Positions 1 through 6,495 of a stretch of 10,274 nt of DNA are shown in pieces (the stretch's first letter is position 1; each line of letters starts with the position of its first letter). This DNA is from JAPSGM01 sp036258735 (GTDB taxonomy: Bacteria > Chloroflexota > Limnocylindria > QHBO01): NCBI GenBank assembly GCA_036258735.1, contig DATADC010000133.1:1-10274 (forward strand), written 5' to 3'. Under the pieces are notes generated by a model. It worked only from the letters and a program-made list of their open reading frames with translations. It made no database searches and was not told the origin of the DNA. A program made the translations under genes and the position numbers.

Positions 1-1404
1 CGGCGGGACGAGGGCCGCGATGACCTGACGCCGCTGCTCGCCCACCACTACGCGCAAGCGGTCCGTCCACAGGACGCGGACATCGCGTGGGCAGGCCGCG
101 AAGCCGAGCTGGCGCGGCTGCAGACAGCGGCGGTCGCGTGGTCACGCCGCGCGGCGGAACAAGCCGTCGGGCGCTACGAGATCGACGAGGCAATCGCGCT
201 CCTCCGGCGAGCAGTCGAACTGGAGCCACGAAAGGAGGAGCAGGCGGAACTCTGGTACGAAATCGGCCACGCGAGCGCGCTGAAGTACGACGGCGAAGGA
301 TTCGTGGCCGCGATGGAGCGGTCGCTCGACCTGGGGGCGCCGGAAGGACAGGTGTACGCCGAACTCGCGTACCAGACCAGCCAGCGACAGGGGATGTGGA
401 AGCGCCGGCTCGATCGGGCGCTCGTGAATGAATGGATCGATCGCGCGCTGCGCTCGGCGCGTGAGGGGACGCCGCCGAAGGTGCGCGCGATGGTGGCGAA
501 GGCGTCGTGGCAAAACGACCTGGAGGCCGGACTTGAAGCCTTGCGCCTGGCCGACTCTCTGGAGGATGACGGTCTTCGTTCCGCCGCGCTCCACCCGGTT
601 CAGGTCGCGTTCGAGGCGCGCGGCGACCTCGATGAGGCATGGCGCCATGCCCAGCTCCGCGCGGAACTGCTGCCCTCTATCACCGACCCCGATCACGTCG
701 CCGACACGCTGATGGGCCTCATCGACCTGCAGCTGAACATCGGCCGCATCGCCCAGGCCCGGGCCGGCGTGGTGACTTTGGAGGACACAGTGGCCGGCCT
801 CACGCCACACCACCGCGTGCATGGACTGGGGACGCGAGTTCGCCTTCATGCGGCCATCGGCGAATGGGAGGCGGTCCGCGCCCTGACGCCGCAGGCCGAA
901 GAGTGGATCGAGCTCAACCTGGCGACGCCGTGTCCCTTCAACGTCGGCTCGATGCTGCTCGCGGCGTCCGCGATGACGTATGGCAGTGACCGCGCCGAGG
1001 CCGATCGCCTCGTGGCGAAGGCCGAATCGATTGGCATGGTTGGGTACGAGGAGTTCATGACGCCTCGCTGGCTCCTCCTTGCCATCGCTCAGCGAAACCA
1101 GGCGGTCCTGCGGCGGACCGTGGATTCCATCACAGCTGACTCGCTAACGGCAGGTGCGTGGGACCTTGTTGCCGTGTGGCTGGACGCCCTGAGCGAGCTG
1201 GGCGACCGGGATCGAATCGAGGCCGAAGCACCGAAGTGGATCCGCCCCGACGGCTACGCTGCCGCGTTTGCTGTCAAGGCGCTCGGCGTGGCCAGGAGAG
1301 ACCCGGGGCTCCTGAAGGAGGCGGCGAAGCGCTTCGAGTCGATGGGCATCACGTGGCACGCCGCCCGCGCCCGAGAGGCGAGCGCGCACGTCGGCGCAGG
1401 GTAG
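1..1404 (+). CDS. TPR-rich C-terminal region of an adenylate cyclase/ATPase-type signalling protein (5' truncated)
   Basis: The reading frame is open from base 1 and ends in TAG at 1402-1404, so 467 residues are seen and the N-terminus lies outside the window. The internal ATG at 304 is not the true start, because convincing protein precedes it: the pattern LAHHYAQAV, then ARLQTAAVAWSRRAAEQA, then YEIDEAIALLRRAVELEP. That order (winged end of an AAA/NACHT-like ATPase, then helical repeats with TPR-like A..LL.RA.EL.P spacing) is known from large class III adenylate/guanylate cyclase-ATPase proteins and LuxR-type ATPases. The remainder is all alpha-helical with further TPR-like units, and it ends in the family-typical segment KRFESMGITWHAARAREA. 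The TPR part probably binds partners and senses the input; whether a cyclase domain lies upstream cannot be seen. Confident for a TPR signalling protein, moderate for the cyclase class. Confidence 0.75.
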   Translation, partial: RRDEGRDDLTPLLAHHYAQAVRPQDADIAWAGREAELARLQTAAVAWSRRAAEQAVGRYEIDEAIALLRRAVELEPRKEEQAELWYEIGHASALKYDGEGFVAAMERSLDLGAPEGQVYAELAYQTSQRQGMWKRRLDRALVNEWIDRALRSAREGTPPKVRAMVAKASWQNDLEAGLEALRLADSLEDDGLRSAALHPVQVAFEARGDLDEAWRHAQLRAELLPSITDPDHVADTLMGLIDLQLNIGRIAQARAGVVTLEDTVAGLTPHHRVHGLGTRVRLHAAIGEWEAVRALTPQAEEWIELNLATPCPFNVGSMLLAASAMTYGSDRAEADRLVAKAESIGMVGYEEFMTPRWLLLAIAQRNQAVLRRTVDSITADSLTAGAWDLVAVWLDALSELGDRDRIEAEAPKWIRPDGYAAAFAVKALGVARRDPGLLKEAAKRFESMGITWHAARAREASAHVGAG

Positions 1405-1604
1405 CGACGCAGGTCCAGGAACACTGACTCAGCCGACGCGGGCGGCGCATTCAGGGCCCTGGGGATTTTGAAGCCCCCGCTCCACCCACGACCATAGTGC
1501 GGAACGCCGACATATAGCCGCCTGATGTCCGTTTATGCGCTGTCATGGCGCTGTGCTACCGCCATTGGCCGACGGCGAGCCGCTGATCCCGGAGGACCTC
1601 AAGT

Positions 1605-1610
1605 TATGAT
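1605..1610 (+). promoter_or_regulatory. Possible -10 box of the tRNA-Gly promoter
   Basis: TATGAT differs from the sigma-70 consensus TATAAT at one base and lies 21 bases before the tRNA 5' end, which would give a leader of about 15 bases. No good -35 hexamer is seen at 16-18 bases upstream, so the call rests on one hexamer and its position. The same hexamer precedes the MFS gene at 9945. Confidence 0.35.
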
Positions 1611-1631
1611 GTCTCGCCACGCTCGATCCGG

Positions 1632-1707
1632 GCGGGAGTAGCTCAGTTGGCAGAGCGTCAGCCTTCCAAGCTGAATGTCGCGGGTTCGATCCCCGTCTCC
1701 CGCTCCA
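1632..1707 (+). tRNA. tRNA-Gly (anticodon TCC), CCA encoded
   Basis: The whole cloverleaf can be folded by eye. The acceptor stem GCGGGAG (1632-1638) pairs with CTCCCGC (1697-1703). The D arm is GCTC-AGTTGGCA-GAGC. The anticodon arm is TCAGC-CTTCCAA-GCTGA, with anticodon TCC reading GGA glycine codons. The variable loop has five bases, and the T arm is GCGGG-TTCGATC-CCCGT, closing with one G-T pair. The discriminator base is T1704 and CCA (1705-1707) is encoded. The gene stands alone, with no other tRNA in the window. An ORF on the opposite strand gives the well-known spurious peptide GSNPRHSAWKADALPTELLP, which comes from antisense tRNA-Gly and is not a protein. Confidence 0.97.
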
Positions 1708-1715
1708 CTCCCTGA

Positions 1716-1755
1716 CCGAAGCTAAGCCTTCGGCTTGGGCTTCTTCTTCTTCGGC
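1716..1755 (+). terminator. Possible terminator after tRNA-Gly
   Basis: CCGAAG (1716-1721) can pair with CTTCGG (1728-1733) around a six-base loop, nine bases after the tRNA CCA. A pyrimidine-rich run with repeated CTT triplets follows at about 1734-1750. The stem is short and the tail is not a pure T tract, so this is a weak intrinsic terminator. The same bases are the AAG lysine codons of the minus-strand mini-ORF, so the two readings compete. Confidence 0.35.
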
Positions 1756-1781
1756 GGGCGCTTCGGCGTCTTGTCGGTCAT
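1722..1781 (-). CDS. 19-residue Lys/Pro-rich mini-ORF
   Basis: On the minus strand an ATG at 1781-1779 opens MTDKTPKRPPKKKKPKPKA, followed by TAG at 1724-1722. The start is preceded by AAAGGAGG (minus strand, 1794-1787) with five bases between, which is a near-ideal ribosome binding site and the main reason for listing it. The peptide is very basic: eight lysines and one arginine against one aspartate, with five prolines. It has no hydrophobic segment, so it is expected to be disordered and able to bind nucleic acid or other polyanions; this is inferred from composition alone. It converges on the tRNA-Gly, 14 bases away, and diverges from the LLM gene at 1844. I do not recognise a family. The CTT run could instead be the pyrimidine tail of a tRNA terminator. 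Confidence 0.45.
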   Translation of the reverse strand: MTDKTPKRPPKKKKPKPKA

Positions 1782-1786
1782 CGGTG

Positions 1787-1794
1787 CCTCCTTT
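1787..1794 (-). promoter_or_regulatory. Shine-Dalgarno of the 19-residue mini-ORF
   Basis: The minus-strand sequence AAAGGAGG lies five bases upstream of the ATG at 1781. It matches the AAAGGAGG before the LLM gene at 5478, whose start is clear, so this genome does use such sites. It decides the start of a gene otherwise too short to call. Confidence 0.5.
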
Positions 1795-1815
1795 CACGAG
1801 TCTACGACCGGCCGC

Positions 1816-1822
1816 AAGGAGG
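1816..1822 (+). promoter_or_regulatory. Strong Shine-Dalgarno whose nearest ATG is out of frame with the LLM gene
   Basis: AAGGAGG is followed after ten bases by ATG at 1833-1835, an ideal arrangement. That ATG is in a different frame from the LLM oxidoreductase and would give a 113-residue arginine-rich shadow product ending at 2172. The in-frame start nearest to this site is GTG at 1844, 21 bases away. Either the site serves the GTG poorly, or one base was lost or gained in the gene's first codons. Confidence 0.5.
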
Positions 1823-1843
1823 TCCACCGGATATGGTTCGCGC

Positions 1844-2782
1844 GTGGAAGCATCTGGCCAGATTCGGCGATTCCGATTCGGCGTCCACGCCTCCAGCGCG
1901 CGCAGCGGCGAGGCGTGGGTCGCGTTCGCGCGGCGCGTGGAGGAGCTGGGCTACGACGTCCTTTACGTGACGGACCACCTGTCCGACCAGATGTCGCCGA
2001 TCTCCGCGCTGGCCGCAGCGGCGGCCGTCACGCGCCGTCTGCGCATCGGTCCTTATGTGTTCGCCAACGACTTTCGCCATCCGCTGGTCATGGCGCGAGA
2101 GGCCGCGACGCTCGATTACCTGTCGGGCGGACGGCTGGAGCTCGGGCTCGGCGCGGGCTGGCGCCGCTCTGATTACCGGCAGCTGGGTTACGCCTATCCG
2201 CCGCCGGGGCGCCGCATCGACCGGCTGGTGGAGTCGCTCGGCGTAGTGAAGCGCCTGCTGGCTGGCGAGACCGTGACGCACGACGGCCGCTTCTACCATC
2301 TCGACCGCGCGCGGATCGCGCCCATGCCCGTCCAGCGGCCGATCCCCATCCACATCGGGGCGGGCGGTCCGCGCATGCTGAGGCTGGCGGCCCACGAGGC
2401 CGATATCGTTGGTCTCATTCCGCAGTTCAGCCCGCGCGGTGCGACGCGAATGACCGATGTGGGCGAAGGCGCGCTGGCACGCAAGGTCGCGCTCGTGCGC
2501 GAAACGGCCGGGCCCCGATTCGATGCACTGGAGCTGTCGATCTACTGCGCTGATGCCGGCATGGTCGGCAGCGGCCACACCGTCGCCGGCTCGATCGGCT
2601 CAGCGCTGAAGGGCGCGCTCGTGGCCCCGGTTGGGTCACCCTACTTCCTGTTCGGGACGCTGCGCGCCCTCCGGGAGCGGCTCCTACGGCGCCGCGAGGC
2701 GCTGGGGATCAGCCACTACGCCATCCCGCACCACGCCATGGAGGGTATGGCGCCCCTGGTGGACGCCCTGGCGAGCCGCTGA
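1844..2782 (+). CDS. LLM-class F420-dependent oxidoreductase (TIGR03621-like)
   Basis: The product (312 residues from GTG 1844) is a luciferase-like TIM-barrel enzyme. Enzymes of this class use coenzyme F420 or FMN to oxidise or reduce small organic substrates in the cytoplasm. Visible landmarks are the first strand RRFRFGVHA (residues 8-16), then YDVLYVTDHL (37-46), the class motif GGRLELGLGAGW (95-106) and the cofactor-side loop PIPIHIGAGGPRML (166-179). The FRFGV start and the length fit the TIGR03621 group. The start is uncertain: the frame stays open up to GTG 1784, but residues before 1844 look non-homologous, and the strong Shine-Dalgarno at 1816 points to an out-of-frame ATG. A strong hairpin follows the stop. 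The substrate is unknown. Confidence 0.88.
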   Translation: MEASGQIRRFRFGVHASSARSGEAWVAFARRVEELGYDVLYVTDHLSDQMSPISALAAAAAVTRRLRIGPYVFANDFRHPLVMAREAATLDYLSGGRLELGLGAGWRRSDYRQLGYAYPPPGRRIDRLVESLGVVKRLLAGETVTHDGRFYHLDRARIAPMPVQRPIPIHIGAGGPRMLRLAAHEADIVGLIPQFSPRGATRMTDVGEGALARKVALVRETAGPRFDALELSIYCADAGMVGSGHTVAGSIGSALKGALVAPVGSPYFLFGTLRALRERLLRRREALGISHYAIPHHAMEGMAPLVDALASR

Positions 2783-2804
2783 GGGCGGCGCGCGGACAGC
2801 ACCA

Positions 2805-2830
2805 CGCGCGGGAGGAGAGCCTCCCGCGCG
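2805..2830 (+). terminator. Strong GC hairpin after the LLM gene
   Basis: CGCGCGGGAGG (2805-2815) pairs perfectly over 11 bases with CCTCCCGCGCG (2820-2830), leaving an AGAG loop. It begins 22 bases after the LLM stop. No T tract follows (the next bases are CGTTCACG), so it is either an intrinsic terminator of the U-poor kind found in GC-rich bacteria or an RNA-protecting 3' stem. No other gene is seen between 2783 and 2981. Confidence 0.55.
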
Positions 2831-2981
2831 CGTTCACGCCAATGGTCGGGTCCAGAGTCTCTAGCCGGCGGTCAGCTGCGCCACGGTGTCAACGTCCGGG
2901 CGCCGCACACGGCAGACGTCGGGTGTCGGATGCGGCATTTGGCCGATTACGCACACAAGCCGGCGCCGTCACGCTGCAGGC

Positions 2982-4229
2982 GTGAAGCGCACCATCACCG
3001 CCCTGGCGGCCGTGGCGTTCTCGGCCGGACTCGCGATGCCCGCCGCCGCAGACAGCCACGACACGGCGCCGCCGCTGGTGGTGGCACTGGCTCCCGAGCC
3101 CCGGTCGGTGGCGGGGACCGCGGTGGTGGTGATGGCCACCTTCAACGAACCGGTCGTCAACCTCCATGCCGACACCTTCGTGCTCCACAACGCGAACGGC
3201 GTCCGGGTTGATGCCGCCGTCGAATGGGACCCGGGCACGCTGACGGCCTCACTGCGGCCGATGAGCCGCCTCCGGATCAACACCGATTACCGCGCCACGC
3301 TGCGCCGTGGCATTCGGGACGAGGCTGGCAACGCGCTGGCCCCGCTGAGCTGGACGTTCCACACCACCAGCCGCGTCTCGTTCCCCGCCGGTAGGTACAC
3401 CGGCTACCGCTTCGACGAGGCGGAAACGACGTTCCGGGCCATCAGGCGCATCACGTTCGCCGACGCCACCACGGCGCGGGCGAGCCGATTCCGCGCGATC
3501 AACAGCCAGGGCTACCTCCGCATGCGGGGCGGGGCGCTGGACGGGTTCTGGGTCCACGGCCTGCCATGGGGCCGCGCCCAGGACGACCACACCGCCCCGA
3601 TAACTTTCCGTCCGGCGTGCACGTATGTCGACCTGCCGACGGCGCGCACCGGATATGGCCAGTGGGCTAGCACGGTGCTCGACACCCTGTTCCGGTTGCC
3701 ACGCGGCTATGCCCCAGGCGACCTCGTCGACACCGCTCGTGCCGGCCTCAACGGGGGTCACCTGGTGCGGGCCTTCGTGGTCGCGGACCTGAGGGCGATG
3801 GTCGGCGCCGCTCGCAACGCGGGCGCGTACCTCGCCGTCCAGTCGGCGTATCGGTCGTATCACGGCCAGGTCGCGACCTTCGACTACTGGGTGGACCGGA
3901 TCGGGTACGCGGAGGCGCTGAAGGTGAGCGCCCGGCCTGGACATTCGGAGCACCAGCTGGGCACGACCATCGACTTCCGCTCTGCCGGCGGTTCGGCGCC
4001 GTGGGGCGGCGGCGACTGGGGCGCGACGCGCGAGGGCACATGGATGATGCGCAACGCCTGGAAGTACGGCTGGGTTCTCAGCTATCCGCAGGGCCAGTTT
4101 GCCCTCAGCTGCTACAGCTACGAGCCGTGGCACTGGCGCTACGTTGGCCCCGAGGCGGCGGCCGCGATCCACGACGCGCAGGCCACGCCCCGCCGCTATC
4201 TGTGGTCGCGAGGCTATGGCGTCCGCTAG
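2982..4229 (+). CDS. Secreted M15 (VanY-like) zinc carboxypeptidase with N-terminal Ig-like domain
   Basis: From GTG 2982 the 415-residue product starts with a signal peptide (VKR, hydrophobic core to about residue 19, likely cut after AAA at 21-23). Earlier in-frame codons add an arginine-rich stretch that would spoil the signal. Residues 30-128 look like a bacterial Ig-like Big_5 domain (FNEPV, then LRINTDYRATLRRGIRDEAGNALA, then WTFHT). Residues 133-195 form a second small domain (FPAGRYTGYRF to GFWVHG). Residues 258-400 are the M15 peptidase: SAYRS (288-292), zinc ligands H324 and D331 in SEHQLGTTID, catalytic E381 and third ligand H384 in EPWHWRYVG. Such enzymes trim the terminal D-Ala of peptidoglycan stems outside the membrane. 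The only two mature-protein cysteines, C213 and C377, could form a disulfide. The gene converges on the CoA-transferase and shares the CTAG at 4226-4229 with it. Confidence 0.9.
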   Translation: MKRTITALAAVAFSAGLAMPAAADSHDTAPPLVVALAPEPRSVAGTAVVVMATFNEPVVNLHADTFVLHNANGVRVDAAVEWDPGTLTASLRPMSRLRINTDYRATLRRGIRDEAGNALAPLSWTFHTTSRVSFPAGRYTGYRFDEAETTFRAIRRITFADATTARASRFRAINSQGYLRMRGGALDGFWVHGLPWGRAQDDHTAPITFRPACTYVDLPTARTGYGQWASTVLDTLFRLPRGYAPGDLVDTARAGLNGGHLVRAFVVADLRAMVGAARNAGAYLAVQSAYRSYHGQVATFDYWVDRIGYAEALKVSARPGHSEHQLGTTIDFRSAGGSAPWGGGDWGATREGTWMMRNAWKYGWVLSYPQGQFALSCYSYEPWHWRYVGPEAAAAIHDAQATPRRYLWSRGYGVR

Positions 4230-5404
4230 ACGACGACCCCGGCCCGCCGCAGACCGATGATCTCGCCGTCCTGCAGGCCGACCTCCTGAAGGATCTCGTC
4301 GGTGTGCTGGCCGAGCCGCGGCGGTGGCAGCCGCAACGGCGTGTGGCCGCGGTCCAGGAGGACCGGGTCCGGCGCCAGGCGCATGCCGGCGGCCTCCTGG
4401 AGCCAGGCACCGTCATGGGCCTCCCGCACGGCGGCGAGCGCCTCGCTCACTCGGTTCACCGGGCCGCACGGCACATCGGCCGCCTCGAGGGCGGCCACCA
4501 GCTCGTCGCGGCCGCGGGTGCGGATACGTTCGGCCAGCAGTGCCACGATCGCCTCTCGATGGGCGAGGCGCAGGGGGTTGGTGGCGAAACGCGGGTCGGG
4601 CTCCAGCCCCAGCTCTCCGAGGAGGCGCTCGAACTGCGAGTCGTTGCCGACCGCCACGACCAGGTAGCCGTCCCGCGCCTCGAAGGCCTGGTACGGAACG
4701 ATGTCGGAGTGCGCGTTGCCCCAGCGCCGCGGCTCGCTGCCCGAGGCCAGGAGGTTGCCCAGCACGTTGGTCAGCGCCGCAGTGCCGGACTCGATCAGGT
4801 TGACGCTGACGTGGGGCGCCCGCTCACGGGCCAGCAGGGCGGCGAGCGCGCCGATGGCGGCCTGCAGCCCGGCCACCATGTCCAGCAGCGCCACTCCGAC
4901 CTTCATGGGGGCGCCGTCGGGCTCGCCGGTAATGGCCATCAGCCCGCTGGCGGCCTGCGCCACCAGGTCGTACGCCGGGCGCTCGGCCGCGCGACCGCTC
5001 CCCGGGAAGCCGCCCACGTGGGCGACCACCAGGCGCGGATGGCGGCTCCGCAGCCGCTCCGCGTCCAGCCCAAGCCGGGCGGCAGTCGATGGCCGGAAGT
5101 TGTGGAATAGGGCGTCGGCAGCATCGGTCATGCGGTCGAGGAGGTTCCGCCCGGCATCGGTTCGCAGGTCGACGCCGATACTGCGCTTGTTGCGGTTGAC
5201 GCTGGCGAAGTACGCCGATAGGCCGTCGTCGGGTTCGCCCCAGAAGGGAGGTCCCCAGCGGCGCGTCTCGTCGCCATCGGGCGGCTCGAGCTTCCACACA
5301 TCGGCGCCCAGGCCCGCGAGCAGCATAGTCGCCATCGGGCCGGCGTAGACGCGCGAGCAGTCCAGGATCCGGATGCCGCGCAGGGGCAGGTCGGGCGGGC
5401 TCAT
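4226..5404 (-). CDS. CaiB/BaiF family (class III) CoA-transferase
   Basis: The 392-residue product has the usual length for the formyl-CoA transferase/CaiB family, which moves CoA between carboxylic acids through an aspartyl-CoA intermediate. Landmarks are the opening LPLRGIRILDCSRVYAGPMA (7-26), GADVWKLEPPDGDETRRWGPP (33-53), NRNKRSIGVDLRT (70-82) and RPAYDLVAQAASGLM (142-156). The catalytic aspartate is D175 in KVGVALLDMVAG, matching Asp169 of formyl-CoA transferase. The tail LGQHTDEILQEVGL is also typical. ATG 5404 was chosen because homology begins within a few residues of it; the ribosome site is weak (AGGA). An open frame up to 5503 adds low-complexity sequence and overlaps the divergent LLM gene. 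The exact acyl substrates cannot be predicted. Confidence 0.93.
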   Translation of the reverse strand: MSPPDLPLRGIRILDCSRVYAGPMATMLLAGLGADVWKLEPPDGDETRRWGPPFWGEPDDGLSAYFASVNRNKRSIGVDLRTDAGRNLLDRMTDAADALFHNFRPSTAARLGLDAERLRSRHPRLVVAHVGGFPGSGRAAERPAYDLVAQAASGLMAITGEPDGAPMKVGVALLDMVAGLQAAIGALAALLARERAPHVSVNLIESGTAALTNVLGNLLASGSEPRRWGNAHSDIVPYQAFEARDGYLVVAVGNDSQFERLLGELGLEPDPRFATNPLRLAHREAIVALLAERIRTRGRDELVAALEAADVPCGPVNRVSEALAAVREAHDGAWLQEAAGMRLAPDPVLLDRGHTPLRLPPPRLGQHTDEILQEVGLQDGEIIGLRRAGVVV

Positions 5405-5434
5405 CGGTCCTGCGAAGGCTAGACCGATGCTGAA

Positions 5435-5458
5435 CGTACGGTGGCCGCCGCCCGTACG
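5435..5458. repeat. Inverted repeat in a divergent intergenic region (possible operator)
   Basis: CGTACGG (5435-5441) is repeated inverted as CCGTACG (5452-5458) with a ten-base spacer. Each arm contains the self-complementary CGTACG, and the arm centres are 18 bases apart, near two helical turns. Outside the arms TGAA (5431-5434) is mirrored by TTCA after one extra base. It sits between the divergent starts of the CoA-transferase (5404) and the second LLM gene (5478), a natural place for a dimeric repressor. It could also be a hairpin in the LLM 5' leader just before its ribosome site. Confidence 0.4.
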
Positions 5459-5465
5459 CTTCACG

Positions 5466-5473
5466 AAAGGAGG
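5466..5473 (+). promoter_or_regulatory. Shine-Dalgarno fixing the start of the second LLM gene
   Basis: AAAGGAGG lies four bases before ATG 5478. It selects this ATG over the frame's upstream extension to 5373, which would overlap the CoA-transferase start. Confidence 0.8.
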
Positions 5474-5477
5474 TTGC

Positions 5478-6362
5478 ATGAAGGTCGGCGTCGTCATTCC
5501 CAACGGGCCCGATGCACCGGGCGGCCAGGTCTACGGCTGGGACCACCTCCGGCGCTTCGCCGAGACAGCCGACGCGTCCGGGCTCGATTCCATCTGGGTC
5601 TACGACCACCTGCTGTTCCGCTTCCCCGGCCGGCGTGCCGAGGGCATCCACGAGGCGTGGACCGTGCTCTCCGCGCTGGCGAGCGTCACGCAGCGGGTCA
5701 CGCTTGGCACGATCGTGCTGGCCATGCCGTTCCGGAACCCGGCGCTCCTGGCCAAGATGGCCGTGACGCTCGACGAGGTGAGCGGCGAGCGGCTGGTGCT
5801 GGGCGTGGGCGCCGGCTGGCATGAGCCGGAGTTCCAGGCGTTCGACTACCCGTTCGACCACCGCGTCGGCCGATTCGAGGAGGCGCTGCACATCCTCCTG
5901 CCGCTGATCCGCGAGGGACGCGCGGATTTCTCCGGTCGCTGGCACACCGCACGGGACGCGCAGCTCATTCCGTGGCGCCGGCGCGCCGACGGGTCGACCA
6001 TCCCGATCCTCATCGCCGGGAAGCGGCCACGCATGCTCGGCCTGGTGGCCCAGCACGCCGACGCCTGGAATACCGCCTGGCTCGGCCCGGCCACCGACCT
6101 GCCGCCCCGCCTCGCACCCCTGGACGCCGCGTTGCAGGCCGCGGGTCGCGAGCGATCCTCGCTCGAGGTCACCGTTGGGGTCAGCGTGGTGCTGGAGGGA
6201 GCTGAGGACGGTGCGTTGGGCGGGTCCGTGGAGGAGCTGGCCGACGCGTTCACGGCGTATCGGCAGGCTGGCGCCGATCACCTGATCTGCAGCCTGGAGC
6301 CCGCCACGCCGGGGTCGGTCGAGCACGTGGCGCAGGCGGCCGAGCTGGCTGCCGCGCCGTGA
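5478..6362 (+). CDS. LLM-class flavin/F420-dependent oxidoreductase
   Basis: The 294-residue product is a luciferase-like TIM-barrel oxidoreductase. It starts directly with the first strand MKVGVVIPNG, and AAAGGAGG supports this ATG. Further landmarks are LDSIWVYDHL (36-45), RVTLGTIVLAMPFRNPALLAKM (73-94), the class motif GERLVLGVGAGWHEPEF (103-119) and IPILIAGKRPRMLGLVAQHADAWN, which begins near residue 175. Only the general class can be read; cofactor (FMN or F420) and substrate are open. It is only distantly similar to the LLM protein at 1844-2782, so the two are not a recent duplication. It diverges from the CoA-transferase across a 73-base gap with an inverted repeat, and converges on the protease gene with a 133-base gap in which I see no convincing terminator. 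Confidence 0.9.
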   Translation: MKVGVVIPNGPDAPGGQVYGWDHLRRFAETADASGLDSIWVYDHLLFRFPGRRAEGIHEAWTVLSALASVTQRVTLGTIVLAMPFRNPALLAKMAVTLDEVSGERLVLGVGAGWHEPEFQAFDYPFDHRVGRFEEALHILLPLIREGRADFSGRWHTARDAQLIPWRRRADGSTIPILIAGKRPRMLGLVAQHADAWNTAWLGPATDLPPRLAPLDAALQAAGRERSSLEVTVGVSVVLEGAEDGALGGSVEELADAFTAYRQAGADHLICSLEPATPGSVEHVAQAAELAAAP

Positions 6363-6495
6363 CGCGCCCGCTCGGAGGTCGCGTGCTTGCGCTGATGCAG
6401 CTGGATGGTTCAGATCGCGCGGATGCCGCCCGTCCTTCTCCGTTGGGTGCGTGGAGCGCACGCCGCGGCCCAGCCGGCGAATTGAAGGCCCGCGG

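Noticed and set aside
1476..1708. CCCGCTCCAC at 1476-1485 repeated at the tRNA 3' end (1699-1708), as a possible att pair or tRNA remnant
   Set aside because: Only ten GC-rich bases match, no integrase or foreign genes lie between or near, and the 5' flank does not resemble a tRNA.
1543..1827. Minus-strand ORF of 94 codons across the tRNA
   Set aside because: It contains the well-known spurious peptide pattern produced by the antisense of tRNA-Gly, so it is not a gene. Only the short 19-codon frame at its upstream side, in a different frame, has its own ribosome site.
3249..5110. Long shadow ORFs on the opposite strand of the peptidase and CoA-transferase (3249-4172 minus, 4001-5110 plus)
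   Set aside because: Their translations are Arg/Pro/Ala/Gly-rich with no motifs, as expected of antisense frames in GC-rich DNA; the opposing frames have catalytic motifs in order.
4824..6461. 545-codon minus-strand ORF
   Set aside because: It spans the antisense of the second LLM gene and an alternative frame of the CoA-transferase, and is low-complexity with no domain. Its length is due to few stop codons at high GC.
6363..6495. Possible terminator between the convergent LLM and protease genes
   Set aside because: Only short imperfect stems are seen (for example GTGCG/CGCAC, or bulged CCGCGG arms) and no T tract on either strand.
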